Assembly (NCBI GenBank): GCA_022837485.1
Contig: JALHHH010000010.1
Span: forward strand, 1-43,567
DNA from: Bacteroidales bacterium
Lineage (GTDB): Bacteria; Bacteroidota; Bacteroidia; Bacteroidales; Lentimicrobiaceae
Direction: 5' to 3'
DNA length: 43,567 nt
Position numbers and translations under genes: made by a program. Within the stretch, counting starts at the first letter, position 1, and each line of letters begins with the position of its first letter. The notes beneath the pieces were generated by a model, which saw nothing but the letters and a program-made list of their open reading frames with translations, did not search any database and was not told the DNA's origin. Positions 34,352-41,761 of the stretch are shown here, piece by piece.

Positions 34352-34356
34352 AGTTG

Positions 34357-34776
34357 TCAGGCTTCCGCCGATAAGTTTTTTCTTGTTCGCCTGGCTGGTT
34401 TTTGCACAGGCTTGCACTCCGTTAGTTCAGCATCGGCCCAAAGTTCTTCAAGACGGTAGAAACGTCTGGCCGGTTCCTGAAAAATATGTACCACAACATC
34501 CACGTAATCCAGCAGAACCCACTCCGCATTCTCAAAACCTTCCTTTTTCCATACATTCTGCCCCACAGCCTTCTTAACTTCCATCTGCACAGAGTCGGAT
34601 ATGGCTTCAACCTGATTGCGCGATCCGGCATGACAAAGCACAAAGAAATCGGCAACAGCATTCGGTATCTTGCGCAGATCAATTGTTACAACGTCTTCGC
34701 CTTTCTTTTCAAAAATCCCTTCAACTATAATGGAGGCAAGCATCTGCGATGCCGTTTTTACTTTTTTTTGAGCCAT
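34357..34776 (-). CDS. rsfS: Ribosome silencing factor RsfS (Iojap family)
   Basis: Binds ribosomal protein uL14 and blocks subunit joining when nutrients run low. The 139-residue protein has the family motifs ADFFVLCHAGSRNQVEAI, then WVLLDYVDVVVHIFQEPARRFYRLEELW. The tail is basic and longer than usual (PVQKPARRTRKNLSAEA). The start is the ATG at 34776 (MAQKKVKTA). The promoter TAACTTTG lies 24 nt upstream. It is the first gene of the six-gene operon running to psd. Confidence 0.95.
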   Translation of the reverse strand: MAQKKVKTASQMLASIIVEGIFEKKGEDVVTIDLRKIPNAVADFFVLCHAGSRNQVEAISDSVQMEVKKAVGQNVWKKEGFENAEWVLLDYVDVVVHIFQEPARRFYRLEELWADAELTECKPVQKPARRTRKNLSAEA

Positions 34777-34800
34777 AGGCTGTAATATGATATATTTTTG

Positions 34801-34808
34801 CAAAGTTA
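34801..34808 (-). promoter_or_regulatory. Sigma-ABfr -7 element of the rsfS-ftsH-cdsA-psd operon
   Basis: Plus-strand CAAAGTTA (minus TAACTTTG), with the G 24 nt before the rsfS ATG. No strong -33 box is seen. Confidence 0.6.
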
Positions 34809-34944
34809 ATCAATAAAACCGAGGTTCTGCATCCAACGGAATGCTTTAACCTTTACTGTCCGGTGTTTTTCGGCCGGTTTTTATTAGTCAACAATTATAC
34901 CAGCAATCCGCTGCTGTCAGGTACCTTAAATTAATAACGAAGAA

Positions 34945-35736
34945 ATGTTTGAAGGCCGTATCATCCGACTCTCTGAAATCGCATCAACTAATGACTATGC
35001 CGGCGAGTTACTCCGAAATGAGTCACCATCCGAAGGAACCCTTATTACAACCGGATTTCAGACAAGCGGGCGGGGGCAGGCAGGCAATACCTGGGAAAGT
35101 ACAGCAAACAAAAACATCCTGGTAACCGCCATCCTCTACCCTGCTTTCTTAAATCCTGAAAAACAGTTTGTCCTGACGCAAATAGTTTCACTTTCGGTTT
35201 GCACTACCCTCGACGATTACAATCACCCACATAAGGCGGTCATTAAGTGGCCCAACGATATATACGTGAATAACAGAAAGATAGCCGGTATTCTTATTAA
35301 AAATAACCTGGCCGGAAACAGGATTATGAATACTATTGCCGGTGTCGGACTGAACGTTAATCAGGATGTTTTTTCCTCTAACGCTCCATTGGCCGTGTCG
35401 CTGCGTCAAATTTCGGGAAAAGAAACCGACTTGCAGGAAATCCTGTCAAAATGGCATGAAAATCTTTTTAAATGGTATTCCTTGCTTAAGTCTGGCGGAT
35501 TTGAAGCCATAGAGGAGGCTTATCTCAACCGGCTCTATCTGCTCAGCATACCGTCCAGATTCCTGTACAAAGAAATGGAAATTGAAGCAACAATTACCGG
35601 AACCGGAGAATACGGTCATCTTTTGCTGAAGACCTCCGACGGCAATCACCTGATGTGTGATCTGAAAGAAATAGTATTCATTCCCCCGGCAATGGAAGAA
35701 AAAAAATCTAAGCCTGCTGTTCGCAGATTTCCTTAA
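34945..35736 (+). CDS. birA: Biotin--[acetyl-CoA-carboxylase] ligase
   Basis: Attaches biotin to the carboxyl carrier protein. The 263-residue enzyme has IASTNDYAGELL, the biotin-binding SGRGQAGNTWES, IKWPNDIYVNNRKIAGILI and IAGVGLNVNQ. No N-terminal DNA-binding domain is present, so it is a ligase only and not a repressor. It ends 28 nt inside the convergent SRPBCC gene, so the tails overlap. Confidence 0.95.
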   Translation: MFEGRIIRLSEIASTNDYAGELLRNESPSEGTLITTGFQTSGRGQAGNTWESTANKNILVTAILYPAFLNPEKQFVLTQIVSLSVCTTLDDYNHPHKAVIKWPNDIYVNNRKIAGILIKNNLAGNRIMNTIAGVGLNVNQDVFSSNAPLAVSLRQISGKETDLQEILSKWHENLFKWYSLLKSGGFEAIEEAYLNRLYLLSIPSRFLYKEMEIEATITGTGEYGHLLLKTSDGNHLMCDLKEIVFIPPAMEEKKSKPAVRRFP

Positions 35737-36118
35737 GTTTCTGACTGAGAATATTTACCAGGTTTCCCAGAGGTTTCGACACCATCATCATAAGCATCGG
35801 ATTGATGTCGGCGTTAAACTGTATGACTACGCTGCAGGCACCAGGCTCTGTTTCATTGATGAGGCATTGAAGGTCGTAGTCGAACGGCACCTTTCCTTCC
35901 GATACAATCCCAATATGGTTGTTCGGAGTCCGGTTATTGTAGCGCATTCCCAGGGTTGCAAGATTCTGAATGGTAAACGAACAGCTGTCGCCGTCGGTTG
36001 TCCAGCCTGTAACCTGTTCGGGCATGAGTTTTTCGAAGTTCCTGAAATCGGAAAGAAACTCAAAAACGTAGGCGTTGCTGCGTGCAATGTCTACTTTTTC
36101 GCTGTTAAACGTAGCCAT
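35708..36118 (-). CDS. SRPBCC (START-like) domain protein
   Basis: 136-residue single-domain protein with the START-type pattern: an N-terminal strand (FNSEKVDIARSNAYVFEFLSDFRNFEKLMPEQV), repeated beta strands and a long C-terminal helix (PLGNLVNILSQKLKEI). Lipid or hydrophobic ligand binding is typical of the superfamily. No specific family role is known to me. It follows pyrE after 9 nt. Its C-terminal codons overlap the birA 3-prime end by 29 nt in the opposite direction. Confidence 0.88.
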   Translation of the reverse strand: MATFNSEKVDIARSNAYVFEFLSDFRNFEKLMPEQVTGWTTDGDSCSFTIQNLATLGMRYNNRTPNNHIGIVSEGKVPFDYDLQCLINETEPGACSVVIQFNADINPMLMMMVSKPLGNLVNILSQKLKEICEQQA

Positions 36119-36127
36119 ATACCTTGA

Positions 36128-36769
36128 TTATTTACCCCACATTTCAGGATTTTCTCTCCATTTCACCAGCGATTGCAGGTCTGATTCCTTAACATAGTTT
36201 CGGTTAAGCGCCTGTTTGATAAGGTTATCGTAATTGGTGAGGGTTTTAAGGGTACAGTTTTCCCTGCGGAAATTATCGGTAGCAGCCTCGAGTCCGTAAG
36301 TGAAAATTGCAACCATTCCTTTGACGTTACAGCCGGCTTCGCGCAGGGCCTGAACGGCTGCCAGACTGCTTTGACCGGTAGAAACCAGATCTTCCACAAC
36401 CACGACGGACTGGCCCGACTCAACCACTCCCTCGATCTGATTGGAAAGGCCGTGATCTTTTTTTGTGGAACGCACGTAGGCAAAAGGAAGTCCGAGATCC
36501 TGAGCTACAAGCACTCCGTGAGCAATGGCTCCGGTAGCAACTCCGGCAATAAGATCTATGGATCCGAATTCGTCGTTTATCAGCCGGGCAAATTCCTGCC
36601 TGATAAAAGTGCGTATCTTTGGATACGACAAAATTTTCCGGTTATCGCAATAAATCGGGGACTTAATACCTGAACTCCAGGTAAATGGGTTATGTACATC
36701 AAGTTTTATTGCTTTAATCTGCAATAAAAACTCTGCTGTATCCAGTGCTAATGAATCGTTTTTACTCAT
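36128..36769 (-). CDS. pyrE: Orotate phosphoribosyltransferase
   Basis: Converts orotate and PRPP to orotidine 5-phosphate in UMP synthesis. The 213-residue protein has the family N-terminus TAEFLLQIKAIKLDVHNPFTWSSGIKSPIYCDNR. The PRPP-binding signature VVVVEDLVSTGQSS is present, and GVATGAIAHGVLVA and the SNQIEG loop complete it. The ATG at 36769 is the only plausible start. The promoter lies just 4 nt upstream, so the mRNA is probably leaderless. It is followed by SRPBCC. Confidence 0.96.
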   Translation of the reverse strand: MSKNDSLALDTAEFLLQIKAIKLDVHNPFTWSSGIKSPIYCDNRKILSYPKIRTFIRQEFARLINDEFGSIDLIAGVATGAIAHGVLVAQDLGLPFAYVRSTKKDHGLSNQIEGVVESGQSVVVVEDLVSTGQSSLAAVQALREAGCNVKGMVAIFTYGLEAATDNFRRENCTLKTLTNYDNLIKQALNRNYVKESDLQSLVKWRENPEMWGK

Positions 36770-36773
36770 GCGG

Positions 36774-36803
36774 CAAATGTACAAAGTTTTTTACAACAAC
36801 AAA
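36774..36803 (-). promoter_or_regulatory. Sigma-ABfr promoter of pyrE (leaderless)
   Basis: On the minus strand TTTG (plus CAAA 36800-36803), 18-nt spacer, TACATTTG (plus CAAATGTA 36774-36781). The last G is 4 nt before the pyrE ATG, so transcription should begin at or next to the A of the start codon. The promoter lies inside the coding start of the divergent NUDIX gene. Confidence 0.75.
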
Positions 36804-37400
36804 CCCATGATTCTGACGGGTCGGCTTTCTGCTGACCTGGAAGCCGCCGGAATTCAGGTTTTCAGAGTATCGTCCGGAAAAACTCTGAAGGAAGCTTTCC
36901 ACCAATTCCGAACCGCTCCGGTGCCGGAACCGCTGGTGCTGTACAATAATGGCTGTGCCGGGAAATTGCTTGACGACTTCATTTCAATGTTCTGGTACCT
37001 GGAAGCATCGGGAGGAATTGTCAGGAATGAAAAAGGACAAAGGCTATTCATCCGGCGTTTCGGCCGGTGGGATCTTCCGAAAGGAAAGATCGAAAAAAAT
37101 GAATCTCCGGAACGCGCTGCAGTGCGTGAAGTCACCGAAGAAACCGGCATCTCCGCACCAATAATCGAATCAGAGCTTCCGTCAACCTTTCATATTTATG
37201 AGTACAAAGGAAAACGCATTCTAAAAAGAACATACTGGTATGCAATGCATTACTACGGCGATGAAACTCCGGTTCCACAGCTGGAGGAGGAGATAACAGA
37301 AGCCCGGTGGATGGGATTGGATGGGCTGGATCAAATTTGCGCAAACACGTATGCCTCGCTTACCGAGCTCATAAAACTTGATACTGAACAGCGGGGCTGA
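36777..37400 (+). CDS. NUDIX hydrolase
   Basis: 207-residue protein. An N-terminal region (about 1-75, MYKVFYNNKPMILTG) of unknown type leads to a Nudix domain whose box GKIEKNESPERAAVREVTEETGIS fits GX5EX7REUXEEXGU. The substrate is not predictable. The ATG at 36777 is chosen; an in-frame ATG at 36768 would add three residues. It is divergent from pyrE, whose promoter is embedded in its first codons, a layout I recall from other Bacteroidota. Confidence 0.9.
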   Translation: MYKVFYNNKPMILTGRLSADLEAAGIQVFRVSSGKTLKEAFHQFRTAPVPEPLVLYNNGCAGKLLDDFISMFWYLEASGGIVRNEKGQRLFIRRFGRWDLPKGKIEKNESPERAAVREVTEETGISAPIIESELPSTFHIYEYKGKRILKRTYWYAMHYYGDETPVPQLEEEITEARWMGLDGLDQICANTYASLTELIKLDTEQRG

Positions 37401-37421
37401 TTTAAACCTGAAAATTTGCGC

Positions 37422-37429
37422 TACATTTG
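37422..37429 (+). promoter_or_regulatory. Sigma-ABfr -7 element of coaD
   Basis: TACATTTG, with the G 19 nt before the coaD ATG. TTTA at 37401-37404 (17-nt spacer) is a partial -33 box. It lies just after the NUDIX stop. Confidence 0.6.
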
Positions 37430-37448
37430 CAGGAACCAAACCAGGTTT

Positions 37449-37919
37449 ATGAAACGACGCGCTGTATTTCCCGGCTCATTCGACCCCATCACGCGGGGGC
37501 ATGAAAACATCATTCTGAGGGCATTGCCTCTGTTTGATGAAATTATTGTTGCCATCGGAGTCAACATTGAGAAAAAGAATTACTTCCCCCTCAGCGACAG
37601 ACTGGCATGGATAAAACAGGTTTTTGCCGGGTATCCGCAGATAAAGGTTGACAGCTATTCGGGCTTAACGGTTGACTACTGTCGTCAGGTGGATGCCAGA
37701 TACATACTCAGGGGATTACGGACATCTGCCGACTTTGAATTTGAGCGGACGGTGGGGCAGGTTAACAAAAAACTGTTTACGGATCTGGAGACGGTTTTCC
37801 TTCTGACAACACCGGAATTTACCGCTGTCAACTCATCCATCGTGCGGGATGTACACAAAAACGGAGGGGATGTCGGACTTTTTATACCCGATGGAATTAT
37901 CCTGCCAGCCAGGCTATAA
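37449..37919 (+). CDS. coaD: Phosphopantetheine adenylyltransferase
   Basis: Catalyses the penultimate step of coenzyme A synthesis. The 156-residue protein has the nucleotidyltransferase motif FPGSFDPITRGHENII (T/HxGH type, here T-x-x-GH) and the ILRGLRTSADFEFE segment. FLLTTPEFTAVNSSIVRDVHKNGGDV is the ISSS-like family C-terminal motif (here VNSSIVR). The start is the ATG at 37449; an upstream TTG at 37416 would overlap the promoter. Confidence 0.95.
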   Translation: MKRRAVFPGSFDPITRGHENIILRALPLFDEIIVAIGVNIEKKNYFPLSDRLAWIKQVFAGYPQIKVDSYSGLTVDYCRQVDARYILRGLRTSADFEFERTVGQVNKKLFTDLETVFLLTTPEFTAVNSSIVRDVHKNGGDVGLFIPDGIILPARL

Positions 37920-37936
37920 ACCAAGTCGCTAACGAA

Positions 37937-38482
37937 CTACTCCACTTCACTTTCGCGGAAGATGCTGAAGTTAACCTTTCCGTATTTACGTTTCTGGTCA
38001 AATCCTTCAAAGGCGGAAAAGTCGTAATCCCTGGAATGTTCCAGTACCAGCCAGCCACCCGGCTTTAGCAGGTTTCGCTCCATCACCAACCGGGGAATTC
38101 CTTCTATCCCTTCGAGTTCATAAGGGGGGTCGCAGAAAATAATATCGTATTTCGTCTCGGTGTTGCGCAGAAACCGGAATGCATCTGAGCGGAAGGAAAG
38201 TATGGTTTCAAATCCCAAATTTTCAGCGGTTTTCCGAATAAAGCTGACACATCTCAGATCGAGGTCGATGCTGGTAATGCCCAGAGATCCGCGACTGGCA
38301 AACTCGTAAGTGATATTGCCTGTACCTGCAAAAAGGTCGAGCACAAATACCGATTCAAGGTCGAAATTATTTACCAGGATATTAAAGAGTGCTTCTTTGG
38401 CCAGGTCGGTGGTTGGCCTTACGGGAAGGCCGGACGGGGCATGAATCTGCCTGCTTTTGTGGGTTCCGCTTATTATTCGCAT
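37937..38482 (-). CDS. rsmD: 16S rRNA (guanine(966)-N(2))-methyltransferase
   Basis: Methylates G966 of 16S rRNA. The 181-residue protein starts MRIISGTHKSRQI and has VRPTTDLAKEALFNIL, the SAM loop VLDLFAGTGNITYEFASRG and the catalytic IIFCDPPYEL (DPPY). It overlaps the DUF3822 stop by 10 nt, so the two are coupled. It faces coaD tail to tail. Confidence 0.95.
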   Translation of the reverse strand: MRIISGTHKSRQIHAPSGLPVRPTTDLAKEALFNILVNNFDLESVFVLDLFAGTGNITYEFASRGSLGITSIDLDLRCVSFIRKTAENLGFETILSFRSDAFRFLRNTETKYDIIFCDPPYELEGIEGIPRLVMERNLLKPGGWLVLEHSRDYDFSAFEGFDQKRKYGKVNFSIFRESEVE

Positions 38483-39363
38483 AGTGCAGGATTCAGAAGT
38501 TCAACAAAACGGTGCTTTTCAATTTCTGAAAGGGCATAACTACGGGAAACCGGGCCGGAAGGATTGTCAAATTCAACGTACCGCACGTAGCGCCGGATCA
38601 ATTCGTAAAGGGCACTATCTTTTCCTGTCTTACCGCTTAAAAAAACCGGAACCTTCTCCGGATTAAGTGAAAGCTGTTCCATGATAAACATCAGAAAGTA
38701 GATCATATCCTCGTCGGCCTGGCATTCATACATATTGCACAATTCCAGGGTTTTGTCACGAAGCACAACAATACCTGCACTACCGGCCTGAACATTCAGG
38801 AAGACCATTTCGGGGGAATCAGAGTGTTTGTACCTCGGGAGCATGGTATCGACGACAGCACCCATGGTATGCATAAGCCGGGCCGAACGGAACGCATTGG
38901 CTATTTCTGCGTACAACACCTCGTCGAGGCTGTAGACCAGGGTTGCATCGAGAGCAGAAAGCCTATGGGTAAGGATGGCTGCCGATGGATCGTTTTTATG
39001 GACAAAGCTCAGGTAAGATGCCGGCCGGCCGGGGTTGAACAGTGGAGCAGGCACAATAGTAAAGCACTGCGAATGAAGCAATATAACCGTCTTCTTGAAT
39101 TCAGACTTCAAAACGGGGTGCGATTGTACCAGTTGAAGGAGGTTTTCACGGTAAAGTGCCTGCGTAAGGAATCCGCTTTTCAGCGGGATATAACCAGGGA
39201 ACTGTATGGATTCAACCCCGGTAATAATACCTGATTCGGCTGAATAAACAGAAAAAGAAAGTCCATCCGGCTCAAGCCGGATGGACAGGTTATATTCATT
39301 TGTCCTTGCCTGGTCAAATAAGCGGTCGTACGAGCTGACCAGCGTCTGATATCCGGCAGGCAT
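38473..39363 (-). CDS. DUF3822 family protein
   Basis: 296-residue protein of the Bacteroidota DUF3822 family: TNEYNLSIRLEPDGLSFSVYSAESG in the first 40 residues, then LLHSQCFTIVPAPLFNPG, LSFVHKNDPSAAIL and a C-terminal ASKHA-like fold (EMVFLNVQAGSAGIVVLRD, LFLSGKTGKD-like VPVFLSGKTGKDSALYELIRRY). It is predicted to have an actin-like ATPase fold, which is inference. The ATG at 39363 is chosen; the longer frame begins with a TTG that overlaps the previous gene. It is coupled to rsmD, as seen in other Bacteroidota. Confidence 0.88.
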   Translation of the reverse strand: MPAGYQTLVSSYDRLFDQARTNEYNLSIRLEPDGLSFSVYSAESGIITGVESIQFPGYIPLKSGFLTQALYRENLLQLVQSHPVLKSEFKKTVILLHSQCFTIVPAPLFNPGRPASYLSFVHKNDPSAAILTHRLSALDATLVYSLDEVLYAEIANAFRSARLMHTMGAVVDTMLPRYKHSDSPEMVFLNVQAGSAGIVVLRDKTLELCNMYECQADEDMIYFLMFIMEQLSLNPEKVPVFLSGKTGKDSALYELIRRYVRYVEFDNPSGPVSRSYALSEIEKHRFVELLNPALCE

Positions 39364-39373
39364 TACATGAATG

Positions 39374-39973
39374 TTATTCCCAGTTACCGTCAAGGGTAGC
39401 CTCGGTCATCGAGCCCATCCGGATACCGGGGTATTTCAGTATCGCTTTCTGCTGCTCTATTTTATTAATCACATCCTGACGATCAAGATCGTGGAGGTAA
39501 ATTTCATAAGGAACCTGAATTTCCAGTACCGGTACAAATACCCCTCCTTTATCAACCTTGGTGGTATTCATTTCAAATTTCCGGCCTCCCGAATGGGGGA
39601 CTGTTGCCAGCTCTTCCATCCTGAAATTCTCGCGGCGACCAAACAGCGAATCTGAAATTCCGATAAAACCAATGGTATCTACAATTGACCTCGAGAAGGT
39701 GGTGTCGGTAGGATCTGGAATCATTTTGATTACCGGAATCTGACCTGTGCGGAGAAAATCAAACAGGGTATCGAAGCTGCCGGTATAGGAATTGTTGAGC
39801 TGCTTGTAGAACGTCTGAGCAGTCCGGATATCCTTCAGCTTGGCAACAATCATGGCATTTCGTTTGCTGATCTCTTCTTCGAAACGGATGGGCTTCAGGA
39901 TTGAAGCAACCAGCAGGTAACCCAGGACCAGGATTACAATTCCCAAAGCAACCTTGATAAGAGTACTTTTCAT
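39374..39973 (-). CDS. Conserved hypothetical membrane-anchored protein
   Basis: 199-residue protein, family not recognised. One N-terminal transmembrane helix (TLIKVALGIVILVLGYLLVASIL) is followed by a helix (RNAMIVAKLKDIRTAQTFYKQLN) and a soluble periplasmic domain. That domain ends in a long C-terminal segment (KIEQQKAILKYPGIRMGSMTEATLDGNWE). A GSP-type pilin layout (TM helix, then an amphipathic helix) is suggested but lacks a prepilin site. It lies 10 nt upstream of DUF3822, so probably the first gene of a DUF3822-rsmD operon. Confidence 0.8.
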   Translation of the reverse strand: MKSTLIKVALGIVILVLGYLLVASILKPIRFEEEISKRNAMIVAKLKDIRTAQTFYKQLNNSYTGSFDTLFDFLRTGQIPVIKMIPDPTDTTFSRSIVDTIGFIGISDSLFGRRENFRMEELATVPHSGGRKFEMNTTKVDKGGVFVPVLEIQVPYEIYLHDLDRQDVINKIEQQKAILKYPGIRMGSMTEATLDGNWE

Positions 39974-39998
39974 AAGAGGATAAAATTTTTTTGCATTG

Positions 39999-40006
39999 CA
40001 AATTTA
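39999..40006 (-). promoter_or_regulatory. Sigma-ABfr -7 element upstream of the hypothetical gene
   Basis: Plus CAAATTTA (minus TAAATTTG), G 25 nt before the ATG at 39973. A TTG lies 17 nt further upstream. Confidence 0.55.
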
Positions 40007-40274
40007 TAATAAAATTTGAATGACAATCCCTTATTCGGGATTTTTATTAACCGCTATTATCCGCGTTCTGGTATAAGCCCTCTGCAAAACGGAAGGAGTC
40101 AGAGCCCTTCCTGCGAATGAAGTAACAATACAAGCCGGTATTTCCTTGAGCGGATTGCCATCCAATTGGTAGTACAGGAAGACTAAAGACACATAACCCT
40201 GTATTTGTGCGGATTGTAACAGCTTCTTATGATTTTTTAAGAGTAAAAAACAGCATGGTGTATATCTAAATAAT

Positions 40275-40282
40275 TATATTTG
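40275..40282 (+). promoter_or_regulatory. Sigma-ABfr -7 element of the TPR protein gene
   Basis: TATATTTG, 42 nt before the ATG at 40325. No strong -33 box; only ATGGTG-like sequence about 19 nt upstream. Confidence 0.55.
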
Positions 40283-40324
40283 CGCACTAAACTTTATCAA
40301 TAACCCAAAAATTTCGATCCTAAG

Positions 40325-41299
40325 ATGAAGAACGTAACTTTTAAGGTACTCGTCGCTGTTTTTGCTTTAACATTCACTTTCAGCCGTTTGCAGGCTCAAA
40401 CCATTGAAGAGGCAACCAATGCTTACAACCGTGGAGTTGAGCTGGCAGCATCCGATCTGCCCAAAGCGGTGGAAGCACTTACACAAGCAGCTTCAATTGC
40501 CGAAAAAGCCGGTGAAGGAGCCGAAGAGATTCTGCGTCTTGCAAAACAGCAGATCCCGGTGCTGCAGTATAATTATGCAACTGCATTGTACAAAGACAAG
40601 AAAGTGGACGAAGCCATTGAGAACTTCGAACTTGCACACAATTATGCAGTAGAGTACGGCGACCAGGGAATTCTGTCTAAGGCCGATGATCTGCTTCCCA
40701 AACTTTACCGGGTAAAAGGAAATGCCGACTACAAAGCCGGAAAATACGATGATGCGCTTGCAAGCTTCGACAAGGCACTGACCTATGACCCCGATTTTGC
40801 CGGAGCACACCTGAGCAAAGGATTAGTATACAACAAACAGAACAACAACGAATTACTCAAATCTGCCATGGATGCCGCCATTGAGAGCGGTTTAATAATC
40901 AAGGACGATAAAACCGTTGAACAGGCCAAAAAATTTATGAGCGACAATCTGCTCATTGAAGCAAACGATGCTTTCAAGAAAAACGACTTTGAAAAAACCA
41001 TAGAATTGCTGGGACAATCGTTAGATTACTCCGACACCAATCCTGAAGTTCACTACCTCTTTGCCGTAGCCTACAACAAGCTTTCCCGGTGGGATGATGC
41101 AGTTGTCAGTGCACTCAAAGGCCTTGAACTGGAAGAAGCCACTGCTGCCAAACAGGCACGCTTCCATTTTGAATTGGGAATGGCTCATGCCGGAAAAGGT
41201 GAAACCGGTGACGCATGTGCTTCGTTTAAAAAAGCAGCCGTGGGCCCCCTGGCCGAATCCGCCAATTACCAGATTAAAACCGTTTTGAAATGCAGTTAA
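40325..41299 (+). CDS. Tetratricopeptide repeat protein, exported
   Basis: 324-residue exported protein. The signal peptide is MKNVTFKVLVAVFALTFTFSRLQAQ (charged n-region, hydrophobic core, LQAQ end). The mature part is all helical with TPR repeats: YNYATALYKDKKVDEAIENFELA, GNADYKAGKYDDALASFDKALTYDPDFAGAHLSKGLVY, VHYLFAVAYNKLSRWDDAVVSALKGLEL and FELGMAHAGKGETGDACASFKKAAVGP. It is probably a periplasmic or outer-membrane-associated scaffold; the partner is unknown. It has its own promoter and a strong terminator. Confidence 0.9.
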   Translation: MKNVTFKVLVAVFALTFTFSRLQAQTIEEATNAYNRGVELAASDLPKAVEALTQAASIAEKAGEGAEEILRLAKQQIPVLQYNYATALYKDKKVDEAIENFELAHNYAVEYGDQGILSKADDLLPKLYRVKGNADYKAGKYDDALASFDKALTYDPDFAGAHLSKGLVYNKQNNNELLKSAMDAAIESGLIIKDDKTVEQAKKFMSDNLLIEANDAFKKNDFEKTIELLGQSLDYSDTNPEVHYLFAVAYNKLSRWDDAVVSALKGLELEEATAAKQARFHFELGMAHAGKGETGDACASFKKAAVGPLAESANYQIKTVLKCS

Positions 41300-41326
41300 A
41301 GCATTAATCGGGATATCTCCTTCCCC

Positions 41327-41395
41327 GCCCGGGTATCTGTGTTCTGCCGCCAAGATTGTAACCGCAGGAAGACACAGATAGCCGGGCTTTTTTTT
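41327..41395 (+). terminator. Long rho-independent terminator
   Basis: GCCCGGGTATCTGTGT (41327-41342) pairs with ACACAGATAGCCGGGC (41372-41387) at 15 of 16 positions, with a short inner TTCTGC/GCAGGAA pairing, and ends in eight T residues. It follows the TPR gene by 28 nt. Confidence 0.85.
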
Positions 41396-41435
41396 GGCCG
41401 CCGGCAAAAACATTTGAAAGTAAAAAAATAAGCAT

Positions 41436-41591
41436 TTAACGCCGGCTGTTAAGGATAATGAGTGCAGCGATAATTCCGGGGACCCATCCCGCAAGGGTAA
41501 GCAGAAAAACGATGATTACGGAACCACAACCGCAATCAATCACCGACAATGGCGGAAAAACAATGGCCAGAATCACCCTGAGACAGGACAT
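41436..41591 (-). CDS. YqaE/Pmp3 family membrane peptide
   Basis: 51-residue, two-helix membrane peptide: MSCLRVILAIVFPPLSVID, then the GCGSVIIVFLLTLAGWVPGIIAALIIL helix pair. The PPLSV and GWVPGIIAA motifs are those of the Pmp3/YqaE family, which modulates membrane potential and salt or stress responses. The ATG at 41591 fits the family start; the longer frame has no support. It is convergent with the TPR gene. Confidence 0.9.
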   Translation of the reverse strand: MSCLRVILAIVFPPLSVIDCGCGSVIIVFLLTLAGWVPGIIAALIILNSRR

Positions 41592-41726
41592 AAAACAGGT
41601 TTTGTTTGGTTTAACGTATCGAAAATGCAGGCAGTTAAAGTCCGGCAATGGCAAATTTACAGAAAAGATAATATGGAAACAATCGAAATGCTTTACGGTA
41701 TTCCAAACAAAAAGCCCTTCCTGGGC

Positions 41727-41757
41727 TTGGGATTCCGGAAAATTTCCGGTAAGTTTG
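41727..41757 (+). promoter_or_regulatory. Leaderless promoter of the DUF434 gene with a palindromic spacer
   Basis: TTG (41727-41729), 20-nt spacer, TAAGTTTG (41750-41757). The G is 4 nt before the ATG at 41762. The spacer contains the perfect palindrome CCGGAAAATTTCCGG (41735-41749), directly abutting the -7 box, an operator-like arrangement. Confidence 0.65.
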
Positions 41758-41761
41758 ACGA

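Larger units (their letters stand above)
39974..40324. other. 351-nt divergent intergenic region
   Basis: No gene found. It contains the minus promoter of the hypothetical gene, the plus promoter of the TPR gene and, between them, a small hairpin AATCCC/GGGATT (40025-40042) followed by TTT. GGAAGG/CCTTCC near 40090-40110 could form another weak stem. No tRNA or other structured RNA was recognised. Confidence 0.5.

Noticed and set aside
40025..40045. AATCCC/GGGATT hairpin followed by T in the 351-nt divergent gap
   Set aside because: Short stem, and no plus-strand transcript from upstream needs a terminator there.
41709..41726. AAGCCC/GGGCTT hairpin next to a T-run on the minus strand
   Set aside because: A 6-bp stem only, with no minus-strand gene directly upstream; listed as unconvincing for a terminator.
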